Assembly (NCBI RefSeq): GCF_002959895.1
Contig: NZ_PPDD01000010.1
Span: 124,001-188,000, forward strand
Length of the DNA stretch: 64,000 nucleotides
DNA from: Veillonella infantium
GTDB taxonomy: Bacteria > Bacillota > Negativicutes > Veillonellales > Veillonellaceae
Reading direction: 5' to 3'
The notes below the pieces were generated by a model. The model was not told the DNA's origin, ran no database searches, and saw nothing but the letters and a program-made list of their open reading frames with translations. The translations under genes and the position numbers were made by a program. The first letter of the stretch is position 1. Each line of letters begins with the position of its first letter. Below are positions 26,749-35,035 of this stretch, piece by piece.

Positions 26749-27771
26749 ATGAGCAAGAATATCGATTGGGATAATCTCGGTTTTGGTTATGTAGAAACCG
26801 ACTACCGTTATTTGACTACATATAAAGATGGTAAATGGGACGAAGGCGGTCTAATTACTGATGCTAACGTTGTCCTTAATGAATGTGCTGGTGTATTCCA
26901 ATACGCTCAAACTGTCTTTGAAGGTTTAAAAGCATACTATACAAAAGATGGTCATATCGTATGCTTCCGTCCAGATTTGAATGCAGAACGTTTGAATCAA
27001 TCTTGTGAACGCCTTGTAATGCCTACATTACCTGAAGGTAGTTTTATCGAAGCTGTAAAAGAAGTTGTAAAAGCAAATAAAGACTTTGTTCCTCCATATG
27101 GTCATGGTGCAAGCCTTTATATTCGCCCTTACATGATGGGTACAAACTCCGTTATCGGTGTAAAACCTGCTGATGAATATCAATTCCGTGTGTTTACAAC
27201 TCCAGTAGGCCCTTACTTTAAAGGCGGCGCTAAACCAATTAAAATCCGTATCACTGATTTTGATCGTGCAGCTCCCCATGGTACTGGTCATATTAAAGCT
27301 GGTTTGAACTATGCTATGAGTTTGTATGCTATCACTGATGCTCATAACAAAGGCTATGCAGAAAATATGTATCTTGATGCGGCTACTCGTACACATGTAG
27401 AAGAAACTGGTGGTGCTAACTTCATCTTCATTACTAAAGATGGTAAATTAGTTACACCTAAATCTGATAGTATCTTGCCATCCATTACACGTCGTTCTTT
27501 GATGTATGTAGCAGAACACTATCTTGGTATGACTGTAGAACATCGTCCTGTTCATAAAGATGAATTAAAAGACTTTGCTGAAATCGGTCTTTGTGGTACA
27601 GCAGCTGTTATTTCTCCAGTAGGTCAAATCGATACTCCAGAAGGCACTATTAATGTTCCTGCTGGTATGGATGATATGGGTCCTATCACTAAAAAATTAT
27701 ATGACACATTACTTGGCATTCAACATGGTGAAATTGAAGCTCCTGAAGGCTGGGTAGTTAAAATTTGCTAA
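26749..27771 (+). CDS. ilvE: Branched-chain amino acid aminotransferase
   Basis: A 340-residue fold-type IV PLP aminotransferase that interconverts Val, Leu and Ile with their 2-oxo acids using glutamate/2-oxoglutarate. Family features are VFEGLKAYYTKDGHIVCFRP near residues 62-82, the region GTGHIKAGLNYA that should carry the PLP lysine, EETGGANFIFITKDG, and the phosphate-binding end ELKDFAEIGLCGTAAVISPV. GGAGG lies 8 bp before the ATG. An IS200-type element starts about 40 bp behind the stop, so the gene's own terminator may have been displaced. Confidence 0.95.
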   Translation: MSKNIDWDNLGFGYVETDYRYLTTYKDGKWDEGGLITDANVVLNECAGVFQYAQTVFEGLKAYYTKDGHIVCFRPDLNAERLNQSCERLVMPTLPEGSFIEAVKEVVKANKDFVPPYGHGASLYIRPYMMGTNSVIGVKPADEYQFRVFTTPVGPYFKGGAKPIKIRITDFDRAAPHGTGHIKAGLNYAMSLYAITDAHNKGYAENMYLDAATRTHVEETGGANFIFITKDGKLVTPKSDSILPSITRRSLMYVAEHYLGMTVEHRPVHKDELKDFAEIGLCGTAAVISPVGQIDTPEGTINVPAGMDDMGPITKKLYDTLLGIQHGEIEAPEGWVVKIC

Positions 27772-27945
27772 TCTTTTAATAGATTATATAATTTAACATG
27801 TAAATCAGAACCACCCGTAAAACGGGTGGTTTGCTCACGGGCTATAAGCCCGTAGTACTAGGCCAGCGGCTAAAGGCGCTGGCTTTCACTACGTTCAAGC
27901 CGCATAGCCATTGACTCGTAACGTTCCCCTTAAAGGGGATGTGTA

Positions 27946-28407
27946 TTACTTGCTACCCTTAAAAGGGTCCTCATATTCTTTTACACTAAGTTTATCTTTC
28001 ATTTGGTCATGTAACTCTTGCTCACGTATATATTTCTTTACTGTAGCCTCATTTAAACCTACTGTACTAACATAATAACCCTCGGACCAAAAGTGTCTAT
28101 TTCCAAATTTATACTTTAAGTTTGCGTGTTTATCGAACATCATTAGTGCACTTTTCCCTTTTAAGTATCCCATAAAAGATGATACTGATATTTTAGGCGG
28201 GATTAATACTAGCATATGCACATGATCAGCCATAAGCTCCCCCTCTATAATCTTGACGCCCTTATATTCACATAAACGTCTCAATATTTCACGTAAACTA
28301 TTTCTGTATTGATTATATATAACTTTACGTCTATACTTAGGTGTAAATACTATGTGGTATTTGCATAACCATTTTGTGTGCGCAAGGCTCTGTGTCTTTG
28401 TTGCCAT
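27946..28407 (-). CDS. tnpA: IS200 family transposase TnpA (Y1 HUH transposase)
   Basis: The 153-residue protein carries the HUH motif H62-V63-H64 in LMADHVHMLVLIPP and the likely nucleophile Tyr126 in TVKKYIREQ, with FWSEGYYVSTVG before it. It cuts and rejoins single-stranded DNA at the element's hairpins. Length is full for the family and no frame damage is seen, so the element may be active. AAAGGTGA lies 7 bp before the ATG and is masked by a complementary stretch upstream (see 28411-28475). Confidence 0.93.
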   Translation of the reverse strand: MATKTQSLAHTKWLCKYHIVFTPKYRRKVIYNQYRNSLREILRRLCEYKGVKIIEGELMADHVHMLVLIPPKISVSSFMGYLKGKSALMMFDKHANLKYKFGNRHFWSEGYYVSTVGLNEATVKKYIREQELHDQMKDKLSVKEYEDPFKGSK

Positions 28408-28410
28408 ATA

Positions 28411-28475
28411 AAATCACCTTTCTTTTGCATATAATGCGGCTTGAACACCTACATTATACTTAAGCAAGGTGATTT
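28411..28475 (-). promoter_or_regulatory. tnpA leader hairpin masking the ribosome binding site, with a TATAAT box
   Basis: AAATCACCTT near the transcript start (28466-28475, read on the minus strand) is exactly complementary to AAGGTGATTT (28411-28420), which contains the tnpA Shine-Dalgarno sequence. A TATAAT hexamer lies between, at about 28452. Translation-blocking leader structures are known for IS200; here the pairing is seen in sequence, the effect is inferred. Confidence 0.6.
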
Positions 28476-28565
28476 TTTTGTATAACTTTCGTTGCCGCAC
28501 CCGCATAGCGGGTGGTTTAATGATTCGCGACTACGTCGCGAACCAGTCTAAAGACAATAATCAAA

Positions 28566-28601
28566 AAGCCTGTGAAACTGATTCTTCAGTTTCACAGGCT
28601 T
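28566..28601. terminator. Strong bidirectional terminator
   Basis: A perfect 16-bp stem (AAGCCTGTGAAACTGA and its complement) with a TTCT loop, A-rich on the left and TTTTA on the right. It serves the secreted orphan on the minus strand and probably, before the IS insertion, ilvE. Confidence 0.88.
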
Positions 28602-28623
28602 TTACGTTTATTAATGACTTACC

Positions 28624-29844
28624 TTATTTAACAGTTAATCTTTCATACATTCCCTTTGGTATAGCACTCATACCTGCCATTCGCTTTGAATATTGTTCTT
28701 TATCATTTGAATTTTCGGCATATTGAACAACATCCCTTAATTCTTTTGATGGAATTTTAATATCTAAGTCTGTCATTATAAAGTGGGTATATAAATATTT
28801 ATCATCATATAGAGATTGAATATACATTTTCGATGCAGATCGTTCTACTTCCATATAAATAGCTGGAGTAGCATCATTCCATACAGTAGCATATTGGATT
28901 GGTTTATATCCTGAATAAGGCTTATACATTGTAAAGAACTCTATTACTTGCGCAAATAATTTATGTTTATTAGCTATCTCTGTTGGAGTTAATTCTCTTA
29001 CCATAACACCCTCACGATACCCTTTACCATCATAACTATAGATAGCATCAGCCTCAGTACCGCTGTACGTTAAATTACTCGATTTAAGTGTTTGGAATGT
29101 AAATCCCTTTACAGTAAAAGGCTTAGTTTTTGAAAGTAGTTGTTTTGCTGGTTCAATTGAAGGTAATACATAATTAACTAGTGGTGACATTAGCTCCTTA
29201 TATACATATTCTTGATTATGATTCTTTAGCAATTCTAACTCTCTAGACTTACTTAAATCATAAGCAACTTGGTAAGATAATGAAGGATCAGCTTTCATTC
29301 TAAAGCTTAGGACTCCTTCTAAAGTTCCCTTTTGATTTTGGCTTACTTCCCATGAACCATTTTTAATAGTTGGATATGAGAATGTATTGACCTTAGATTT
29401 TCCTTCTTTTTCCTTGTGAATCGAGTATTTTAAATTACCTTCATTAAAGATAAAATTGCCCCGTTTTACTTCTGTAGTCATAGGATCTCCTTTAATAGTT
29501 ACTCCAAATCGACTACTTGAAGGAATGGTAAATTTTATATTTGCTCCATCATTCTTTAAAATAAACACAGAAGATGAAAAGCCTGCAGAATGATTTAACT
29601 CCTCTGCAAAGTAAACTAATTCATCTATAGTCCAGGTTTTAGGCTTATTGTAAGCATATTGTTTTCTTATCATAGTATTTACGTCAGACTCCATTTTCTT
29701 AGCAGTAGCATCTGACTTACGATAGTTTTGATATGCATCCTTTGATATTGTAGGATCTGCACCGGGTATATTAATATCAATTGCTTGACCACCCAATGTA
29801 ACACAACTTAAAAAGAGCGTAGCCATCAATACACGTTTCATCAT
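28624..29844 (-). CDS. Secreted or periplasmic protein of unknown function
   Basis: The 406-residue protein starts with a signal peptide (MMKRVLMATLFLSCVTLGG, cleavage near QA-ID at residue 22). The mature part has no recognised domain; it alternates predicted strands and loops, with an Arg/Lys-rich C-terminus. A good AAGGATGAG precedes the ATG, and the gene ends just before a strong terminator. Divergent from the small Asn-rich secreted gene. Only export can be claimed. Confidence 0.65.
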   Translation of the reverse strand: MMKRVLMATLFLSCVTLGGQAIDINIPGADPTISKDAYQNYRKSDATAKKMESDVNTMIRKQYAYNKPKTWTIDELVYFAEELNHSAGFSSSVFILKNDGANIKFTIPSSSRFGVTIKGDPMTTEVKRGNFIFNEGNLKYSIHKEKEGKSKVNTFSYPTIKNGSWEVSQNQKGTLEGVLSFRMKADPSLSYQVAYDLSKSRELELLKNHNQEYVYKELMSPLVNYVLPSIEPAKQLLSKTKPFTVKGFTFQTLKSSNLTYSGTEADAIYSYDGKGYREGVMVRELTPTEIANKHKLFAQVIEFFTMYKPYSGYKPIQYATVWNDATPAIYMEVERSASKMYIQSLYDDKYLYTHFIMTDLDIKIPSKELRDVVQYAENSNDKEQYSKRMAGMSAIPKGMYERLTVK

Positions 29845-29955
29845 AAACTCTCATCCTTTCACATAATGTCTCCCCAATATTATATATATAGAATATCATA
29901 TTTTATTTGACTCATAGTAGTATAATATAAATATAGGAACAAGGAGGTGACATCT

Positions 29956-30192
29956 ATGAAATTTACAAAACGTATAATTGTCATGACATTCTTAGCCGTA
30001 ACTGCTGCTGTATCTACAGGATTTGCTTACGATTATGTATGCAATAACTCTCAGTACAATTGCAACACTAACACACAATACAACTCCGATAACAATACGG
30101 ACAATACTAACTATGCACCAAGCAACAATAACAACCAAAATTATTGCGGTCCAAACTCTAATACTAGAGGGTGCGGTGGATATAGAAGATAA
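29956..30192 (+). CDS. Small secreted Asn-rich, Cys-containing protein
   Basis: A 78-residue precursor: signal peptide (MKFTKR, core IIVMTFLAVTAAV, cleavage near GFA-YD) and a mature peptide of about 54 residues made largely of Asn, Tyr, Thr and Gln, with four Cys (VCNN, NCNT, YCGP, GCGG) that could form two disulfides, ending GGYRR. AAGGAGGTGA, an ideal ribosome binding site, lies 5 bp before the ATG at 29956, and a terminator follows, so it is certainly built to be expressed. Function unknown; adhesive, structural or bacteriocin-like roles are all possible. Confidence 0.7.
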   Translation: MKFTKRIIVMTFLAVTAAVSTGFAYDYVCNNSQYNCNTNTQYNSDNNTDNTNYAPSNNNNQNYCGPNSNTRGCGGYRR

Positions 30193-30211
30193 TATGGTAA
30201 ATACGATAAAG

Positions 30212-30245
30212 GCCTATAGTACTAAACATGTACTATAGGCTTTTG
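30212..30245 (+). terminator. Terminator after the Asn-rich secreted gene
   Basis: GCCTATAGTAC and GTACTATAGGC form an 11-bp perfect stem with a 7-base loop, followed by TTTTG. Confidence 0.85.
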
Positions 30246-30314
30246 TCGTATATTACAAGAATACTATTTAATTCATCAAAATACAGTTAGGCTCAATATG
30301 TTAACATACTTTTA

Positions 30315-30956
30315 TCAGGAGTTCATTCTGTTAAAGTATTCAATAGATTTTGGTGTAAAGCCAATATAAGTATTACCAGCTGCGTACGGACCTAATTCAT
30401 ATGGTTGGTAAACTAAATCTATATTCCCCTTACCGCGTAAGCAGTAATTATCTGTCACATATTTGACACTCCATCCACTTGGAATATAGCTCTTTGTATG
30501 ATTACCAGTATAATAATTTAACACATGGGATCGTAGTCCATTATCCAATTGTTCTGCATTTGCAATTTTCACATAGTTATATAATGGAATACGTTGACCT
30601 GTTATTTTATTATATACAAGACCTCTTGTATTATACATACCATGAGCTGCTCCGGCGTAGTAATAATAGGTCGTTAGTAGGATTGAAACAACTTGACTAT
30701 CCTCATAGGTAACCTTATAGTTTTGAGAAACTTGATAAATATGTTGATTGTAATACATATCCTTTGCTTCGAGTACATAATTTGCAATATCTGTATTAAT
30801 AACTCTTTGAGCATAAGCATGATCTGTATAAACTAAAGGATACTTTAAATCTAAATTTACATCAGATTGACTACCTGTTACAACAGTTGCATAGGTAGGT
30901 ACAGCAATCATAACACCTAACATAGAGGTCATACAAAGCTTTTTCAACATTCCCAT
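30315..30956 (-). CDS. Exported DUF3298/RsiV-like protein
   Basis: The 213-residue protein has a signal peptide (MGMLKKLCMTSMLGVMIAVP, cleavage near TYA). The mature part resembles the DUF4163-DUF3298 pair found in RsiV and PdaC: NYKVTYEDSQVVSILLTTYY, then AGAAHGMYNTRGLVYN (the family's GGAH motif with one change) and LVYQPYELGPYAAG near the end. RsiV-type domains bind lysozyme or face the periplasm; no membrane anchor or sigma-factor gene is nearby, so the role here is open. Start at 30956 because AAGGAGA lies 7 bp upstream. Confidence 0.72.
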   Translation of the reverse strand: MGMLKKLCMTSMLGVMIAVPTYATVVTGSQSDVNLDLKYPLVYTDHAYAQRVINTDIANYVLEAKDMYYNQHIYQVSQNYKVTYEDSQVVSILLTTYYYYAGAAHGMYNTRGLVYNKITGQRIPLYNYVKIANAEQLDNGLRSHVLNYYTGNHTKSYIPSGWSVKYVTDNYCLRGKGNIDLVYQPYELGPYAAGNTYIGFTPKSIEYFNRMNS

Positions 30957-31098
30957 AATAATGTCTCCTTTTAACAAACACCTTCAAATAGGCTCATTAT
31001 TGAGTTAGTTCTACAAGCTATGATAAAACTCCTCTTTTGGTATTTCACTTTTCTGATAATGTATTCATTATATAAAATAGCCAAAACGATCTACTATT

Positions 31099-31650
31099 TC
31101 ACACTAAAGTGTTAGGAAGAACTCCGCCTAATACAGCAATAATAAGTCCAAGTGCAATCATCCAAATTGATATAAACCTTAAAACAAAGGAAGTATGTGT
31201 ACAGATTTGTATAGTAAATTGATTATAATCAACCGCTCCTTTAATCACCTTATCGCCTACTTTTTTCATTACTGTATCTAGTACAAAAGGATCTTCTGTA
31301 ATGGACAGTCTATAGGTACCTGGACCCGCATCAAATGTATATAGTTCCATTCTTGAGTGAGTAAAACTATTAACCCGGGCACGCATAATAGATAGAAATA
31401 AAGGAATTGTCCTTCCCGTTGTTTCATCAACTAAGTTAAACCCAAATTCGCCAATAGGCGCCTTTGTAAACATTTTTCCACTAAGCCACACCCCATACGT
31501 TCCTGCTCGCTCTAAAGTAAAAGTGCCTTCTTTATTTACATAAGGCATCTCATAGAGCATCTTAGCTCTACCAAAGCGAATCGTGTATTTAATACCTAAA
31601 TAGAACAAACAAAGTCCTAACGGTATCAACAAATAAAATAACTGTTCCAT
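31099..31650 (-). CDS. Membrane protein of unknown function with two terminal helices
   Basis: A 183-residue protein with an N-terminal membrane helix (about 3-22, LFYLLIPLGLCLFYLGI), a soluble beta-rich middle (about 35-145, GTFTLERAGTYGVWLSGK, GPGTYRLSI) and a C-terminal helix (about 155-178, ISIWMIALGLIIAVLGGVL). The middle part would lie on one face of the membrane. No family recognised. GAGGAGGAG lies 7 bp before the ATG. It stands alone upstream of the ribosomal protein operon's terminator. Confidence 0.6.
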   Translation of the reverse strand: MEQLFYLLIPLGLCLFYLGIKYTIRFGRAKMLYEMPYVNKEGTFTLERAGTYGVWLSGKMFTKAPIGEFGFNLVDETTGRTIPLFLSIMRARVNSFTHSRMELYTFDAGPGTYRLSITEDPFVLDTVMKKVGDKVIKGAVDYNQFTIQICTHTSFVLRFISIWMIALGLIIAVLGGVLPNTLV

Positions 31651-31724
31651 TACCTACTCCTCCTCTCTGCTCCCGCTTTTACACAACACAATTGTATTTT
31701 CACTATAGCATACTGTTACTATAC

Positions 31725-31752
31725 AAAAAAGGACCCTCCAAAGAGAGTCCTT
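31725..31752 (-). terminator. Terminator of the infC-rpmI-rplT operon
   Basis: Read on the minus strand, AAGGACTCTC pairs with GAGGGTCCTT (one G-U) around a short loop, followed by six T residues. Confidence 0.9.
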
Positions 31753-31771
31753 AGTCTGTATTGTTATGCTA

Positions 31772-32122
31772 TTAAGCGTTTTTAGCTACTTCAACAAGTT
31801 TAGCGAATGCTGCTGCATCGTTAACTGCCAAGTCAGCCAACATTTTACGGTTAACTTCAACGCCTGCTTTAGTCAAACCAGCGATGAAACGGCTGTAAGT
31901 TGTGCCATTGATGCGAGCCGCTGCGTTGATACGAGCGATCCACAATTGACGGAATTCGCGTTTTTTCGCACGACGGTCACGACGAGCGTAGTACAACGCT
32001 TTCATTACTGTTTCGTTAGCTTTTTTGAACAAACGGGAACGTGTACCGCGGTAACCTTTAGCTAATTTTAAAATCTTTTTATGACGTGCATGAGCTGTAA
32101 CGCCCTTTTTCACTCTTGCCAT
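31772..32122 (-). CDS. rplT: 50S ribosomal protein L20
   Basis: The 116-residue L20 binds 23S rRNA early in 50S assembly and in Firmicutes also represses its own operon through the leader. The sequence [20 protein letters not shown] and the [15 protein letters not shown]-type segment are diagnostic; length is normal. Last gene of infC-rpmI-rplT, 46 bp after rpmI, with AGGAGG before the ATG. Confidence 0.98.
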   Translation of the reverse strand: MARVKKGVTAHARHKKILKLAKGYRGTRSRLFKKANETVMKALYYARRDRRAKKREFRQLWIARINAAARINGTTYSRFIAGLTKAGVEVNRKMLADLAVNDAAAFAKLVEVAKNA

Positions 32123-32168
32123 TGTATATTCCTCCTAAATTACGATATATCGATCTAATAGTTAACGA

Positions 32169-32366
32169 TTAAGCGTATGGTAAGCATTTAGCTACGCGTT
32201 TGTGGTCAGCTTTTGCAACCAATGTAGCTTTACGTAAATTACGTTTACGAGCTGGAGATTTTTTCTCAAGAATGTGGCTTTTGAAAGCTTTTGCACGCTT
32301 GAATTCACCAGTACCAGTTACTGCGAAACGTTTAGCCGCTGCGCGACGAGTTTTAATTTTTGGCAT
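32169..32366 (-). CDS. rpmI: 50S ribosomal protein L35
   Basis: The 65-residue L35 is recognisable by [20 protein letters not shown] and the [18 protein letters not shown] stretch. It sits in the invariant order infC-rpmI-rplT, 21 bp after infC, with GGGAGG before the ATG. Confidence 0.98.
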   Translation of the reverse strand: MPKIKTRRAAAKRFAVTGTGEFKRAKAFKSHILEKKSPARKRNLRKATLVAKADHKRVAKCLPYA

Positions 32367-32387
32367 AATTATAATCCTCCCAAAACA

Positions 32388-32897
32388 TTATTTACTTACT
32401 AAAATCATGGTCATGTTACGACCTTCTAATTTAGCTGCTTTTTCAATAGACGCTGTTTCTTTGAGTTCTTCAGCGAAACGTGTCAACACTGCCATGCCTA
32501 GTTCTGGATGTGAAAGTTCACGACCGCGGAACATGATAGTTACTTTTACTTTGTTACCTTCACCCAAGAATTTGGATGCGTTTTTCATTTTTACGTAAAA
32601 GTCATGGTCTTCAATATGTGGACGTAACTTAACTTCTTTTAAAGTTACGATTTTTTGTTTCTTCTTCGCTTCTTTCTCGCGTTTTTGTTGTTCATAACGA
32701 TATTTACCGTAGTTCATAATACGAGCTACCGGTGGTTTAGCGTTAGGTGCAATTTCCACAAGATCAAGATGCTTTTCTTCAGCCAATGCCAACGCCTCAC
32801 GGCCAGACATAATGCCGATTTGTTCGTTTTCAGGACCTACGACACGAAGTTCACGAGCACGAATCTCTTCATTAATGCGTGGTGTATCCTTGCTAAT
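32388..32897 (-). CDS. infC: Translation initiation factor IF-3 (ATT start codon)
   Basis: IF-3 keeps the 30S subunit free and checks start codons. The 169-residue protein shows TPRINEEIRARELRVVGPEN at the N-terminus and the C-domain KVTIMFRGRELSHPELGM. I place the start at the ATT at 32897 (I/M-S-K-D-T-P-R-I-N-E), because GGAGGTGA lies 5 bp upstream and no ATG, GTG or TTG fits. An ATT start is the known IF-3 autoregulation device. The in-frame extension upstream would run through the leader's terminator and is not real. Confidence 0.95.
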   Translation of the reverse strand: MSKDTPRINEEIRARELRVVGPENEQIGIMSGREALALAEEKHLDLVEIAPNAKPPVARIMNYGKYRYEQQKREKEAKKKQKIVTLKEVKLRPHIEDHDFYVKMKNASKFLGEGNKVKVTIMFRGRELSHPELGMAVLTRFAEELKETASIEKAAKLEGRNMTMILVSK

Positions 32898-32918
32898 AGC
32901 GTTCACCTCCAAGAGAAT

Positions 32919-33020
32919 AAAAAAAACGGACGGCAAACACCATCCGAATAGAGTTCTCTATATTAACCTCATACTTCATGGTATTAGGTGAGTGGCGGAT
33001 GGCCTCTGCTTCATAAATTA
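32919..33020 (-). promoter_or_regulatory. infC leader with attenuator and antiterminator (L20-leader type)
   Basis: On the minus strand, CGGATGG pairs with CCGTCCG (32927-32946, one G-U) followed by eight T residues: a terminator only 22 bp before the infC ribosome binding site. CCATCCG at 32996-33002 is exactly complementary to the first arm of that terminator and can form an antiterminator. In Bacillus, excess L20 favours the terminator in the infC leader; the same logic is inferred here. Confidence 0.72.
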
Positions 33021-33027
33021 CTTAATT

Positions 33028-33056
33028 ATAATAACAAATCGACTGGTGAAAGTCAA
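33028..33056 (-). promoter_or_regulatory. Sigma-A promoter of infC-rpmI-rplT
   Basis: TTGACT (33051-33056) and TATTAT (33028-33033), read on the minus strand, are exactly 17 bp apart. Transcription would begin near 33020, giving a leader of about 120 nt that starts just before the antiterminator arm. Confidence 0.75.
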
Positions 33057-33248
33057 CAAAAAATATTGAGCTTTTAACAATGAATTTGTTATTACAACTC
33101 TTATAGTATAACAGACATTATAAGTTCTGTATATAGGTATACTTACTGACATCTATCTCTCTTTATGTATACAATATTCCTATAAATTATACAACTAATT
33201 CTATAGAAAATACGATACAATAATATTTATAAAATAGTCTAGCTTATA

Positions 33249-33333
33249 TAGTGTACTTTATAGAATAGTGTACATTATATGATAGTGTACTTTATATGAT
33301 AGTGTACTTTATAGGATAGTCTAATTTATATAG
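33249..33333 (+). repeat. Five 17-bp tandem repeats upstream of the DASS transporter
   Basis: Units start at 33249, 33266, 33283, 33300 and 33317, each close to TAGTGTACTTTATATGA; four keep the palindrome GTGTAC and the fifth has TAGTCTAATTTATATAG. A partial unit (TAGTCTAGCTTATA) precedes at 33235. They end 60 bp before the transporter's ATG. The rest of the 33057-33392 gap is AT-rich without other recognisable signals. Likely a multi-site operator. Confidence 0.85.
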
Positions 33334-33392
33334 TTTACCTTATTTATTATTATACAGTAATAGGTATTACACAAATTGAAAGGAGTTTTATT

Positions 33393-34886
33393 ATGAGTGT
33401 AACAACCACTGCCCCTCCTCAAAAGGCACGTACAACTGCTCAAAATATTGGTCTTATTTTATCTTTCATTGTTCTAGGTGGTATTTTATTATTGCCTACA
33501 CCAGAAACATTATCTACAGGTGGTCATCGCATGATCGGTGTTCTTGCCTTTGCCATTATCTTGTGGATGACCTCAGCTGTTTCCTATCCAGTGAGTGCTA
33601 CTATGATTACAGCCCTCACCGCCTTATTATTAGGTTTCTCACCAAATCCAGAGGCACCTGCTAAGGCGATGGGTACAGCCAATGCCTTAAAGCTTATCAT
33701 TTCTGGTTATTCTTCACCAGCCATGATTCTTGTAGGTGCTGCTATGTTTATTTCCGTAGCCATGCGTAAAACAGGTTTAGATCGTCGTATTGCCATGTTA
33801 GTACTGTCTAGCGTTGGTACCAAGGTGAGTCGCATTTATTTAGGTGTCATTATTACAGGCCTCATTCTCGCCTTTTTCGTACCAAGTGCAACGGCTCGTA
33901 TTGCCTGCTTAGCTCCGATTATCATTGGTATTGTTGAGAACTTAGGTATTGAACGTAAAAGCCGCGTAGCCGCTCTACTCATGGTAGGTGCCGTACAGGC
34001 CGATACGTTCTGGAATATTATGATTCAAACAGCTGCAGCTCAAAATCTTGTAGCAGTAGGTTTTATGCAAACACAGATGAATACATCTATTAGCTGGATA
34101 GATTGGCTCTCAGCAGCGGCTCCATTCTCCATCATTATGGTTATCATCGCCTACTTCTTAACACAAGTATTAATTAAGCCGGAGTTTAAAGAACTTGTAG
34201 GTGGCGATGTACAACTCGCTAAAATGCGCCAAGAAATCGGTCCTATGAGTACTGATGAAAAGAAACTGTTATGTATCTCTATCGGTCTTCTCGCATTGTG
34301 GGCTACTGGTGGCAAGCTACATTCTATCGATACAACAACTACAACAATTGTAGCCATTGCATTGTTCTTCTTCCCTAAAATTGGTATTATGGATTGGAAA
34401 TTTGCACAGCCAAATATCGACTGGGGCTCCATCGTTATGTTTGGTGCTGGTATCGGTCTTGGTGCTGTATTACTTAAGACAAAAGCAGCCACTTGGCTTG
34501 CTCAAGTATTCGTAAACGCCTTCTCCCTTGAAAGCGCTAGCGTATTCATCTTAATAGCCGTAATGGCAGCCTTCCTCATTGTTATTCACCTAGGCTTTGC
34601 ATCTGCCACAGCCCTATCCTCGGCCATGATTCCTATTGTGATTTCCATCGTTGTAGGTCACAATGCCGAAGGCCTTAACCCTATTGGAGTGACGATGCTT
34701 ATGCAATACGCAATCTGCTTTGGTCTAGTGTTACCAGTAAACTCCCCTCAAGGTATGGTAGCTTACGGTACAGACACATTCGACGTAAAAACATTTATGA
34801 CTACAGGTATTCCATTAACGATCATCGGCTATGTTATGATGCTCGTATTTGCCCTTACATATTGGCACTGGATTGGTATAGCTTAA
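33393..34886 (+). CDS. DASS (SLC13)-family anion:Na+ symporter
   Basis: A 497-residue protein with about twelve membrane segments typical of the divalent anion:Na+ symporter family (succinate, malate, citrate, tartrate). The helical hairpin near GAGIGLGAVLLKTKAATWL and the second-half motif FASATALSSAMIPIV followed by LPVNSPQGMVAYGT correspond to the Na+/substrate sites. Veillonella lives on lactate and C4 acids, so a dicarboxylate substrate is plausible but not shown. AAGGAG lies 8 bp before the ATG. Five tandem 17-bp repeats sit in its promoter, and a MarR-like regulator gene is convergent downstream. Confidence 0.85.
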   Translation: MSVTTTAPPQKARTTAQNIGLILSFIVLGGILLLPTPETLSTGGHRMIGVLAFAIILWMTSAVSYPVSATMITALTALLLGFSPNPEAPAKAMGTANALKLIISGYSSPAMILVGAAMFISVAMRKTGLDRRIAMLVLSSVGTKVSRIYLGVIITGLILAFFVPSATARIACLAPIIIGIVENLGIERKSRVAALLMVGAVQADTFWNIMIQTAAAQNLVAVGFMQTQMNTSISWIDWLSAAAPFSIIMVIIAYFLTQVLIKPEFKELVGGDVQLAKMRQEIGPMSTDEKKLLCISIGLLALWATGGKLHSIDTTTTTIVAIALFFFPKIGIMDWKFAQPNIDWGSIVMFGAGIGLGAVLLKTKAATWLAQVFVNAFSLESASVFILIAVMAAFLIVIHLGFASATALSSAMIPIVISIVVGHNAEGLNPIGVTMLMQYAICFGLVLPVNSPQGMVAYGTDTFDVKTFMTTGIPLTIIGYVMMLVFALTYWHWIGIA

Positions 34887-34906
34887 AACTAACTAACAAA
34901 ACATCA

Positions 34907-34948
34907 AAATCCTGCAATTTCTTATTAACAAAAATTGTAGGATTTTTT
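34907..34948 (+). terminator. Terminator after the DASS transporter
   Basis: AAATCCTGCAATTT and AAATTGTAGGATTT pair over 14 bp (one G-U) around an 11-base loop, followed by TTTTG. Confidence 0.9.
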
Positions 34949-35035
34949 GTTTTAACTGGTTAACTTACTCCATATCCCCACTTTATCTATTATGCTCACG
35001 CACTCTATCGCTTACTTCAATACTTACTCTATTTC

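Larger units (their letters stand above)
27809..28545 (-). mobile_element. IS200-like element (IS200/IS605 family)
   Basis: A single Y1 transposase gene is flanked by hairpin-rich ends. Left: a 10-bp stem AACCACCCGT/ACGGGTGGTT at 27809-27831, a CGGGC stem at about 27839 and a GCCAGCG stem at about 27863. Right: CACCCGC/GCGGGTG at 28498-28514 and TTCGCGA/TCGCGAA at about 28523-28542. IS200-type elements move as single-stranded DNA, recognise end hairpins and make no target duplication. No tnpB is present. Exact ends cannot be set by eye; the limits are those of the hairpin zone. Confidence 0.8.

Noticed and set aside
28469-28726. Plus-strand ORF across the IS right end
   Set aside because: It runs through end hairpins and the 28566 terminator; not a gene.
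33235-33333. CRISPR or plasmid-type iterons marking a replication origin
   Set aside because: Units abut without spacers and sit in a transporter promoter; no rep gene or DnaA boxes were seen.
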